Assembly (NCBI GenBank): GCA_947574085.1
Contig: CANPIH010000005.1
Span: 1-39,777 of the forward strand
DNA from: an uncultured Mycoplasmatota bacterium
Lineage (GTDB): Bacteria; Bacillota_I; Bacilli_A; RF39; UBA660
DNA: 39,777 bases
Reading direction: 5' to 3'
Shown: in pieces, positions 9,535-16,190 of the stretch
Layout: each line of letters starts with the position of its first letter
Numbering within the stretch: position 1 is the stretch's first letter
Program-made: the position numbers and the translations under genes
The notes under the pieces: generated by a model
Seen by the model: only the letters and a program-made list of their open reading frames with translations
What the model was told of the DNA's origin: nothing
Databases searched by the model: none

Positions 9535-10437
9535 ATGGAATACGATTTGATAATAATTGGAATGGGAATTTCGGGAATATCAGCAAGTATCTATGCTAAA
9601 AATAGTGGTCTTAAAGTTTTATTACTAGAAAAAAATAGTCCAGGGGGTTTATTAAATAGGATAAATAAAGTCAACAATTATCCGGGGTATTCTGAAATTA
9701 CTGGACCAGATTTAGCTTTAGAATTGTTTCAAAGTATAAATAATCTACAAATACCCTATAAAATTGCAGAAGTACAAGAAATAAAAGTAGAAGGAAATAA
9801 AAAAATGATCAAAACCACTGTTGGGAACTTTGAAAGTAAATTTGTGATCATAGCCTCTGGAAGGCAAAATCGAAAATTGGGTCTTGTCAATGAAGAAAAA
9901 CTAATGGGTCATGGAATTAGTACATGTGCTTTGTGCGATGGAAACCTGTACAAAGATAAAGAAATTGCAGTCGTTGGTGGGGGTAATAGTGCTTTAGAAG
10001 AAACAATTTATTTATCAAAAATAGTCAAAAAAATATATTTAATTCATCATCGTGATGCTTTTCGGGCAGAAGAAGCTCTCCTACAACAATTGAAAGAAAA
10101 AAAGAATGTAGAGATATTTTTAAATAGTCAAATTACTTCTTTGATTGAAGACAAAAATGAATTGAAAGAAATTGTAATAAATGATAAAAAACATTTATCA
10201 GTTTCTGCTTTGTTTACTTATATTGGCTTTGAGCCTAACAATTCTTTTTTTATCAACTTAAATATTTTAAACAAAGAAGGCTATATTGAAGTAAATGAAA
10301 ATTATGAAACAAAAATAAAAGGAATATACGCTACTGGAGATTGTATAAAAAAAGAAGTTTATCAATTAATCACTTCTGCCTATGATGGAGTAATGGCTTC
10401 AATTCATATTATAAACCAACTAAAAAATAAGAACTAA
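9535..10437 (+). CDS. trxB: thioredoxin-disulfide reductase
   Basis: This FAD- and NAD(P)H-dependent flavoprotein is 300 aa. It shows the FAD-binding GMGISGISASIYA near residue 9, the redox pair CALCDG near 136, a second nucleotide-binding GGGNSALEE near 153, and the C-terminal YATGDCIKKEVYQLITSAYDG FAD motif near 266. The redox pair has the usual CAxCDG form. In the NADPH-binding half the HRRDxFRA motif reads HHRDAFRAEE, with one Arg changed to His, so cofactor preference could be altered. It follows lgt closely with AAGGAG before ATG 9535. Ferredoxin-type reductases are close relatives and cannot be fully excluded. Confidence 0.9.
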   Translation: MEYDLIIIGMGISGISASIYAKNSGLKVLLLEKNSPGGLLNRINKVNNYPGYSEITGPDLALELFQSINNLQIPYKIAEVQEIKVEGNKKMIKTTVGNFESKFVIIASGRQNRKLGLVNEEKLMGHGISTCALCDGNLYKDKEIAVVGGGNSALEETIYLSKIVKKIYLIHHRDAFRAEEALLQQLKEKKNVEIFLNSQITSLIEDKNELKEIVINDKKHLSVSALFTYIGFEPNNSFFINLNILNKEGYIEVNENYETKIKGIYATGDCIKKEVYQLITSAYDGVMASIHIINQLKNKN

Positions 10438-10598
10438 TAGTTTTATATTTTAAAGAAAAAGATTTAAATTTCTGTAGTGGAAATAACACTAAGGCGGTTG
10501 TTTTATATTGCCAAAAATTATAAAAGTATTTGTACTTACCCAATCTATAGAAATGATAAATAAAAAAACTTAGTTTATACAAAACATTAAAAATTATC

Positions 10599-10652
10599 TT
10601 GCATTTTTTTCTTTTTTTAGTTACAATATTCAAAGTTTGCCTTAAAAGGCAA
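10599..10652 (+). promoter_or_regulatory. L,D-transpeptidase promoter with a 16-bp palindrome at the start site
   Basis: TTGCAT (10599-10604), a 17-base spacer and TACAAT (10622-10627) predict a start near 10634. Immediately there is TTGCCTT-AA-AAGGCAA (10637-10652), a perfect palindrome with 7-bp arms. It could be a repressor operator just past the start site or a short 5' UTR hairpin before the ribosome binding site. Confidence 0.6.
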
Positions 10653-10671
10653 TATAGAAAAAGAGGAAAAA

Positions 10672-11733
10672 ATGAAAAATAAACAAAAAAAGTTATTATA
10701 TACATTATTATTAAGTTTACTTACTATAAAAATAAGTGGTTGTTCTTACGAAACAAATCAAGATAATAGTACAGCAGAGATAATAAGTGAAGAGGATCTT
10801 TTTAAATTAAAATCTTTGAAAAATATAGAAGAACCTTTAGTTGTTAACAGAACTCCAGAATATATTTCAAAAACTCTACTAAGTGAAAAAAGACAATTTA
10901 AGCAATTTTTAGAAGTTCCAAGTGTGATTGCTCATGAAAACGTTAATATAAGAAAAGCACCAAATTTAGGGGCAGATTTAGCTGGAAAATTAGTAGAAGG
11001 TCAAACTTTAGAATTATTGGAAGAATTGAATAATGGTTGGTACAAAGTCTTATACTACGAAGAAGAATGTTATTTAAGTAGTGATTATACATCAAAGACA
11101 ATAACTTATAAAGTGAATGGAGACATAAAAAAAATATTCTATGCAAAAGATACTATAGATATAGTAATTCCAGCAGAAATAAGTGTTAGTGGATTTGAGG
11201 AGTACGCTACAATTCCTTCATTAGAATGTTTAGAGGTTTATAATGAAACTGAAAATCAATATTTAGTGCAAACAAGTGATTTTATTGGCTTTATAGATAA
11301 AAATTCTCCATTAGAAGAATTGGTTGGAACTTTTGTCGTAGTAGATATTAGTGACCAAAAATTAAAATTATATGAAAACAATAAAATAATTTTGGAAACT
11401 CCTGTTGTGACAGGTAAAACTTCTACTCCCTCTGATGAAGGATTGTTTCAGATTTATAAGTATAAAAAAAATGATTATTTGATAGGTCCTGGATATAAAT
11501 CTTACATAGATATAATGATGTTCTATAATCGTGGGGAAGGACTTCATGATAGTGAAATTAATTACTGTGAAAATGGTAAACAGAATAACCATGGTTGGAG
11601 AAGACCCGAAGAGTTTGGTGGAAATACATATATAAATCATGGTTCTCATGGATGTGTAAACATGCTTAATGATGCAGTTTTTGAAGTATATGAACACACT
11701 TCTATAGGAACAAAAGTTTTGGTAAAAAAATAA
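10672..11733 (+). CDS. lipoprotein L,D-transpeptidase (SH3-YkuD)
   Basis: This is a surface enzyme predicted to form or remodel 3-3 crosslinks in peptidoglycan, 353 aa. Domains in order: a lipoprotein signal with a basic start and lipobox ISGC (Cys at residue 24); a low-complexity linker; a bacterial SH3 domain (about 84-140, with VNIRKAPN...GWYKV) for wall binding; and a YkuD catalytic domain (about 220-353) with FVVVDISDQKLKLYEN and the active-site HGSHGCVNM containing the catalytic Cys. Between the SH3 and YkuD domains lies about 80 aa of unassigned sequence that may be a second degenerate SH3-like fold. It is a single-gene unit, with its own promoter and a terminator directly after the stop. 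Lipid attachment would use the Lgt encoded upstream. Confidence 0.92.
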   Translation: MKNKQKKLLYTLLLSLLTIKISGCSYETNQDNSTAEIISEEDLFKLKSLKNIEEPLVVNRTPEYISKTLLSEKRQFKQFLEVPSVIAHENVNIRKAPNLGADLAGKLVEGQTLELLEELNNGWYKVLYYEEECYLSSDYTSKTITYKVNGDIKKIFYAKDTIDIVIPAEISVSGFEEYATIPSLECLEVYNETENQYLVQTSDFIGFIDKNSPLEELVGTFVVVDISDQKLKLYENNKIILETPVVTGKTSTPSDEGLFQIYKYKKNDYLIGPGYKSYIDIMMFYNRGEGLHDSEINYCENGKQNNHGWRRPEEFGGNTYINHGSHGCVNMLNDAVFEVYEHTSIGTKVLVKK

Positions 11734-11741
11734 AGAAGAAA

Positions 11742-11772
11742 AAGTATTATTAATTCAATAATGCTTTTTTAT
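11742..11772 (+). terminator. rho-independent terminator after the L,D-transpeptidase
   Basis: AAGTATTATT-AATTC-AATAATGCTT (11742-11766, one G-U pair) followed by TTTTATT. Confidence 0.75.
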
Positions 11773-11921
11773 TATTTGAATAAAAGAAGGAAGCACTTAT
11801 TTTATAATTAGAAAGATTTATCAATACAAATTTATACAGTGATTTAATGTAAACATATGTAAATTAAAATAACTTTCTTTTAATGATTTGTTATAATGAT
11901 TTTATAAAGGAACGTGAAAAT

Positions 11922-12128
11922 ATGCCAGAAAAATGTAAATTAAAATATCTTAAGATTTGTGAAAATGAAGATTTAGCTTATGAAATAATTGATAAATGGA
12001 ATGTATATTTAAATCAAAATATTTTTACTTCTAAAGAAGAAAAGTTAAAAAAAATAGAAAACATTAAAAGCAAAGATTTGAAATTATATCAAGCCATGAA
12101 GGAGGATATAGATGCCGAATTATACTGA
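11922..12128 (+). CDS. small charged protein, first gene of the HExxH-protein operon
   Basis: I do not recognise this 68-aa protein (MPEKCKLKYLKI...IDAELY). It is rich in Lys and Glu, probably helical, with no membrane segment and no clear HTH. ATG 11922 follows AAAGGAACG at normal spacing. The longer ORF in the track begins at 11883, upstream of a TATAAT-containing box (11892-11897) that is better read as the promoter. Its end overlaps the start of the next gene by 17 bases, so the two are translationally coupled. A small charged protein coupled to a putative protease suggests a partner, inhibitor or adaptor, but that is inference only. Confidence 0.6.
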   Translation: MPEKCKLKYLKICENEDLAYEIIDKWNVYLNQNIFTSKEEKLKKIENIKSKDLKLYQAMKEDIDAELY

Positions 12129-13539
12129 ATTTCTTCCATACTTTATAGAATTAGATAGAATCTGTGAAGAAAAAAACTGGGATTATAAAACTATTCAGGC
12201 TTTGAAACAATGGATTCTATTTATTATATGTTTTTATAAACCTAGTAATGATATTTTAAATCATTTTAGTGTAGAAGAATATATAAAATATAATTTTGAA
12301 AAATTAAAGCAAACAAAAGATATAAAAGTATTAGAATTAGAAGAAATACTTGTAAATCCTCAGTGTTCATTATATAAATATATTGAAAAAATATCGCTTA
12401 ATATAAATAAGTTAACAATGCGCTTTTCAAAAAAAGAAAAAAATTTTATTTCAGACGAAAATGGGGAATACTATTTGTCAGCAACAGGAGTATGTCGTGG
12501 TGGTAAAACAATTGAATTGGTAGATAAGCCAGTAGTAGCTCTTACTTTACAACACGAATTGCAACACATAAATCAAAATTATGTTTATCCAAGTGAATTT
12601 CCATTTGCAAATGATATGTTAAAAATGCTAAATGAGGGGGAAGGTGAATATCATTCTCATCTTTTAGACAAAAGCATGGATTTCTTTCCTATAGAAGAAA
12701 AAGGTTCCTATTATACTTACTATCTTGTATATACGTTATTAATGTTTGCTATTCCAAAAGAAATGCATGATTCTTGGAACAAAATATATAACATATCCTA
12801 TGACTCTTATATTTTTTCGAATATATTTAAAGATATAATTGATTCAGAAGAAAATAGAAATAATTTTTCTTGTATATTTTCTTTGGCAACTCTTATTGTG
12901 GCTTCTTGTAATTTTGAACATACAAAAGAAATATTTAACATTTCAACAGAAACAAGTATAAATCGTTGTTCGAAAGAGATAAAAAAATGGGATCAGTCTA
13001 TTTCGTCCGAATTAGTGTCAAAAAGAAAACAAAATTTAGAAGGTTTACAATACCACATTGAAGCAGTAAATGAAAAAATAAATATATTACAGAATCCTGA
13101 TTTATTACAAGCAAAATATTTAAAGATTATTTCCGATGAAAAAGAGCTTATAGCAAATGAACCGAAAGAAGTGCAAGAGGAATTACTTTATGAATTGAAA
13201 TTATTTACTTTGGAAAAATTTGAATCTATTTTAAAAGAAGAGGTAAAAAAAGGAGAAGATAGTATTCAAAAATATCAAAATAAAAAAGAACAAACTCCAC
13301 AAGAAATTTTAGGAGAATATGATTATAAACAATACCAATATTATCAATTTGGAATGGAATTAGGCAAAAAAATGCAAGTATTGTTAAAACAGGAATTAAC
13401 ATTTCTAGAAATTTTTGAACAATTTCTAGAAAAAATTGAAAGTTATTTAATTGAAAGAAAAGATTCTAGATTAGAGGAGAAACTTTATTTTATCAATGAA
13501 ATAAGAAAGAACTGCTTGATAAACTCTAAGAAAATTTAG
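12112..13539 (+). CDS. uncharacterised protein with an HExxH zinc-metallopeptidase motif
   Basis: The 475-aa protein has no signal peptide. Around residues 144-152 it reads TLQHELQH, a good HExxH zinc site (H148, E149, H152). About 25 residues later comes NEGEGEYHSH, whose Glu residues could supply the third ligand as in gluzincin-type proteases. Upstream, YYLSATGVCRGGKTIELV looks like beta strands leading into the active-site helix. The C-terminal 180 residues are charged and probably coiled-coil or helical bundle. I cannot place it in a named peptidase family. It overlaps the 68-aa gene by 17 bases, with GGAGG in the overlap as its ribosome binding site. A cytoplasmic zinc protease is the best guess; the substrate is unknown. 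Confidence 0.65.
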   Translation: MPNYTEFLPYFIELDRICEEKNWDYKTIQALKQWILFIICFYKPSNDILNHFSVEEYIKYNFEKLKQTKDIKVLELEEILVNPQCSLYKYIEKISLNINKLTMRFSKKEKNFISDENGEYYLSATGVCRGGKTIELVDKPVVALTLQHELQHINQNYVYPSEFPFANDMLKMLNEGEGEYHSHLLDKSMDFFPIEEKGSYYTYYLVYTLLMFAIPKEMHDSWNKIYNISYDSYIFSNIFKDIIDSEENRNNFSCIFSLATLIVASCNFEHTKEIFNISTETSINRCSKEIKKWDQSISSELVSKRKQNLEGLQYHIEAVNEKINILQNPDLLQAKYLKIISDEKELIANEPKEVQEELLYELKLFTLEKFESILKEEVKKGEDSIQKYQNKKEQTPQEILGEYDYKQYQYYQFGMELGKKMQVLLKQELTFLEIFEQFLEKIESYLIERKDSRLEEKLYFINEIRKNCLINSKKI

Positions 13540-13798
13540 ACCATAGGAGTGTAAGGGCATTTCTTGTTTTTTAGGGAAATAAATGTTAGATAAATGAACT
13601 ACGTAGTTTTATTTTATATTACTTTATATTGTTTTGTATTGTTTAGTGTTAAAAAAATAAATTTGTGACTTTTATTGTCCCCAAGCAAAAAGTTGATTAT
13701 TAACCTATCAAATTTATCGCATGAGACGAATTCATAGACTATGTGTACTAATAATTAGGCTGAGAGTTATCATAATAATAATGAATGGAGGTCACAAA
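13540..13798. other. intergenic region before the uvrB scar, with repeats
   Basis: There is no gene here. It holds a perfect 12-bp palindrome AACTACGTAGTT (13597-13608), then AT-rich sequence with TATT or ATATT recurring about every 11 bases, then AAATTTGTGACTTTTATTG (13661-13679), a diverged relative of the AATTTGTGGCC repeats at 14170 and 16060. An AATGGAGGTCAC ribosome binding site for the uvrB fragment ends the region. Confidence 0.5.
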
Positions 13799-14069
13799 AT
13801 GTTTAAATTAATATCAAAATATAGACCAAGTGGAGACCACCCCCCCAAGCAATAGATAAGTTGGTAGAGGGAATTAATAATGGCAAGAAAGAGCAGGTTT
13901 TACTAGGAGCTACCGGGACTGGTAAGACTTTCACAATTGCCAATGTAATCGCAAAAACGAACAAGCCAACCCTTGTTTAACACACAATAAAACACTTGCT
14001 GGACAACTTTATGCGGAACTCAAGGAGATATTCCCAGAAAATCACGTAGAGTATTTTATTTCGTATTAT
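13799..14069 (+). pseudogene. truncated duplicate of the 5' end of uvrB
   Basis: From ATG to about codon 90 this fragment is nearly identical to the start of the second uvrB copy (16191-16459), differing at only a handful of positions. Where copy 2 reads CAACCCC this one has a run of seven C, adding two bases, so its frame hits a TAG within about 20 codons. It also shares the codon-60 frameshift of copy 2. Similarity ends sharply at 14069/16459, after GTATTTT(A/G)TTTC(G/T)TATTAT. It keeps its own ribosome binding site. It is best explained as the displaced original 5' end after insertion of the segment that follows. Confidence 0.9.
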
Positions 14070-14348
14070 AGAAACACTCCTAAAATCCTTATATTAAGTG
14101 CCATTTAATATCATTTAATTCAGAAAAAAAGAACTAAATATCACTAAGTAATATTAGATGAATAAATATAATTTGTGGCCAACATTCGTGTCTTAATTAT
14201 ATCATTAAAAGAGTATATGATAAAATAATTAGAATCTGCAAAAGATGCATAAAAAGATTGAGATAGAAAAGTAAAGAAACTTAAAATTCTAACAAATAGT
14301 TTTTACGGAAAAATAGAGAAACAACCATTTAAATAAAAACTACACATA
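14070..14348. other. insert left part: fossil sequence without intact genes
   Basis: No intact gene. It contains ATTTAATATCATTTAAT (14103-14119), directly repeated with small changes at 16042-16058, and the 22-bp repeat at 14170. An open stretch of about 21 codons at 14271-14336 encodes KILTNSFYGKIEKQPF. This resembles the NSxYGK motif B of family-B DNA polymerases and is open to stop on both sides. I read it as a decayed gene fragment; the polymerase resemblance is weak. Confidence 0.4.
14170..14191 (+). repeat. 22-bp repeat, left copy
   Basis: Begins AATTTGTGGCCAACATTCGT and matches 16060-16081 at 21 of 22 bases in direct orientation. The two copies bracket the HTH-SDR gene. Confidence 0.8.
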
Positions 14349-14377
14349 TTGACATAGTTCTTAATTCGGTATAATAT
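14349..14377 (+). promoter_or_regulatory. strong promoter of the HTH-SDR gene, nearly leaderless
   Basis: Perfect TTGACA (14349-14354), 17 bases, TAATAT (14372-14377), with an overlapping TATAAT at 15-base spacing. The predicted start near 14384 is within two or three bases of the GTG initiation codon at 14386, so the mRNA would be leaderless, and no ribosome binding site is visible. Confidence 0.75.
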
Positions 14378-14385
14378 ATAAATGG

Positions 14386-15780
14386 GTGATCAAAATAGAT
14401 TATTTAACAGTAAAAGAGGCATCTATATTATGGAATATTAGTGAAAGAAGAATAGTTAATCTTTTAAATAACAACCGTATATCTGGTGCTTTTAAAACGG
14501 GTAGGAGGTGGAATATTCCTAAAGACACACGTAAACCTATTGATAAAAGAACAAACTATGCTAAAGAACAAGATGATAGAAAAATTGTTGTAGTTGCGGG
14601 TATAAATTCTGAAATTGGTGTTGAACTTTCTAAAATACTACTTGAAAAAGGTTTTTATATTATAGGTTTGTATCAAGAGGGGAGCTTTGTTGATAAAACT
14701 TTACAAAAAGAAAATATTAAATTACAACCTGTTGATTATTTTAAACGAGAAACTCTTATACAGGCAGTAAATGAGATAAAAAAAGATATTTATGGCTTTA
14801 TCTTTATGGAAATATTCTTTGAGCTTGAGGATTCTTTGGATTTTGATTATGACCAGTTTGAAAAAAGTTATCAAGTTAATTTATTTGCCGTTAATTTATT
14901 AGTTCGTGAAATTGTTAAAAAAATGAACTTTGAATCAAGTATAGTTTTTGTTAATAGTATTGAGGCTTATCGTGGTTCTTTTGGAGCAAGCGCTTATGCC
15001 TCTGCTCAGGCTGCTAAAGAAAATTTAATGAAAACATTTGCTAATATTTATACAGAAATGTATGGAGTAAGAGTTAATTCTGTTGTTGCGGGTTGGATTG
15101 GTGGAGTAATGGAAACTGATGATACATTTAATAAAACAAAAGATTCTATTCCAATGAAACGGCTTGGTTATCCACATGAAATAGCAGACGATATTTATTT
15201 AATGTTAACAAGACATAAATATTCTAATGGAACATCTTTAGTGTCTGATGGTGGATATTTATCATTTGATGAACAATCTAAAACAGAGGATTTAGATTCA
15301 GGAAAATTTTATCGTATTTTAGATAAGTTTTTTACAGAAACAAAAAAAGGCTCTGAAATGTGGATTATTTCGACAATGATGGACAATGAATGGAATGAAG
15401 ACCCTGCTGAAAGAAAATTTATTCAAAGTAACTTTGATGCAGTTGACCGTGGAGTTAAAATGGAACGTATTTTTCTTTTTAGCAAAAAGAATTTAAACAA
15501 ATATAAGAAAAATAAATATATTCAAAGATACTTATCTTGTAATAAAATTAAAACAAACTTTGTAGATTTAGATTTAGTACAGGAAAGATATCCAGAGCTT
15601 TTGAAAGTTGTAAAAGAAGGATGGATAGGTATAGATGACTATGCACTTTTGGTAGATTTGCCTAGCGATGGAACATCTAGAGGATATGTAACTATGAATA
15701 AAAAAGAAATTGCCAAAGCTAAAGAATGCTTTAAAAAGTTACATAAATTAGCTGTCTCTTTAAAAGAAGTTATGAAATAA
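14386..15780 (+). CDS. HTH-SDR fusion protein with a third C-terminal domain, likely a DNA-binding nucleotide sensor
   Basis: The protein is 464 aa with three parts. (1) Residues 5-50 form an excisionase/MerR-like helix-turn-helix (YLTVKEASILWNISERRI...GRRWNIP). (2) Residues 66-295 are an SDR Rossmann fold. Its cofactor loop reads AGINSEIG (71-78), with Glu in place of the middle Gly of TGxxxGIG. The active site keeps a Ser (NSIEAYRG, 191) and Tyr204, but YxxxK becomes YASAQ, so the catalytic Lys is Gln208. (3) Residues 305-464 form a separate domain (KGSEMWIIS...VDLPSDGTSRGYV) that I do not recognise. It loosely recalls PLD-like sensor domains of regulators but has no HKD motif. Together these suggest a regulator that binds a nucleotide cofactor rather than an active dehydrogenase. 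The start is GTG 14386. The gene lies inside the segment that split uvrB. Confidence 0.75.
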   Translation: MIKIDYLTVKEASILWNISERRIVNLLNNNRISGAFKTGRRWNIPKDTRKPIDKRTNYAKEQDDRKIVVVAGINSEIGVELSKILLEKGFYIIGLYQEGSFVDKTLQKENIKLQPVDYFKRETLIQAVNEIKKDIYGFIFMEIFFELEDSLDFDYDQFEKSYQVNLFAVNLLVREIVKKMNFESSIVFVNSIEAYRGSFGASAYASAQAAKENLMKTFANIYTEMYGVRVNSVVAGWIGGVMETDDTFNKTKDSIPMKRLGYPHEIADDIYLMLTRHKYSNGTSLVSDGGYLSFDEQSKTEDLDSGKFYRILDKFFTETKKGSEMWIISTMMDNEWNEDPAERKFIQSNFDAVDRGVKMERIFLFSKKNLNKYKKNKYIQRYLSCNKIKTNFVDLDLVQERYPELLKVVKEGWIGIDDYALLVDLPSDGTSRGYVTMNKKEIAKAKECFKKLHKLAVSLKEVMK

Positions 15781-15788
15781 TTAATTAA

Positions 15789-15926
15789 AATAGGTTAGTT
15801 ATTGATTACGCAAATGAATTAAATAGTTATATTGATAGAGTTAAACCAGAAGAAATATTACACAATTTATTGACACCAATAGTGGAAGATTTGAACACGA
15901 ATTTAATGATTAATAGATATGTATAA
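15789..15926 (+). pseudogene. gene fragment, about 45 codons, no start
   Basis: An open frame that begins just after a stop and ends at TAA 15924 encodes LVIDYANELNSYIDRVK, then EEILHNLLTPIVEDL. The composition is protein-like, but there is no start codon or ribosome binding site, and it is out of frame with the HTH-SDR gene that stops 9 bases earlier. I cannot name its parent. It looks like the 3' end of a lost gene. Confidence 0.4.
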
Positions 15927-15956
15927 AAAATAGTAAAAATGATAAAAATAATTACG

Positions 15957-15990
15957 AGGGAACATACAGGTGTTTCCTTGTTTTGTTTTA
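15957..15990 (+). terminator. terminator downstream of the HTH-SDR unit
   Basis: AGGGAACA-TACAGG-TGTTTCCT (15957-15978, one G-U pair), followed by TGTTTTGTTTT. Confidence 0.75.
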
Positions 15991-16041
15991 AAATAAGTGT
16001 TAAAATATATTATTAGAAATTGGCTTGTATCATACAGTGTT

Positions 16042-16154
16042 ATTTAGTATCATTTAGTAAATTTGTGGCCGACATTCGTGTTCAAGTAAAAAAGTCAGAT
16101 TTTGAAGCACTAAAAATTAGTCAGGACACAAATTTTTGAATTTTGGACACGAAT
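16042..16154. repeat. cluster of converging IS-end-like repeats before uvrB
   Basis: The 410 bases from 15781 to uvrB hold no intact gene. This part carries ATTTAGTATCATTTAGT (16042-16058) and the right copy of the 22-bp repeat (16060-16081). It also has four versions of one 10-mer: ATTTGTGGCC (16061) and ATTCGTGTTC (16074) pointing right, then GGACACAAAT (16124) and GGACACGAAT (16145) pointing left. Paired, facing sites of this kind resemble transposase-binding ends, perhaps two IS ends abutting. No transposase gene is present. Confidence 0.6.
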
Positions 16155-16190
16155 ATTCTGGCTGACTGTAGTCATAACAAGGAGGGCAAA

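Noticed and set aside
14271-14336. Family-B DNA polymerase gene in the uvrB insert
   Set aside because: Only about 21 codons with a resemblance to motif B (NSFYGK) are open, too short to call more than a fossil fragment.
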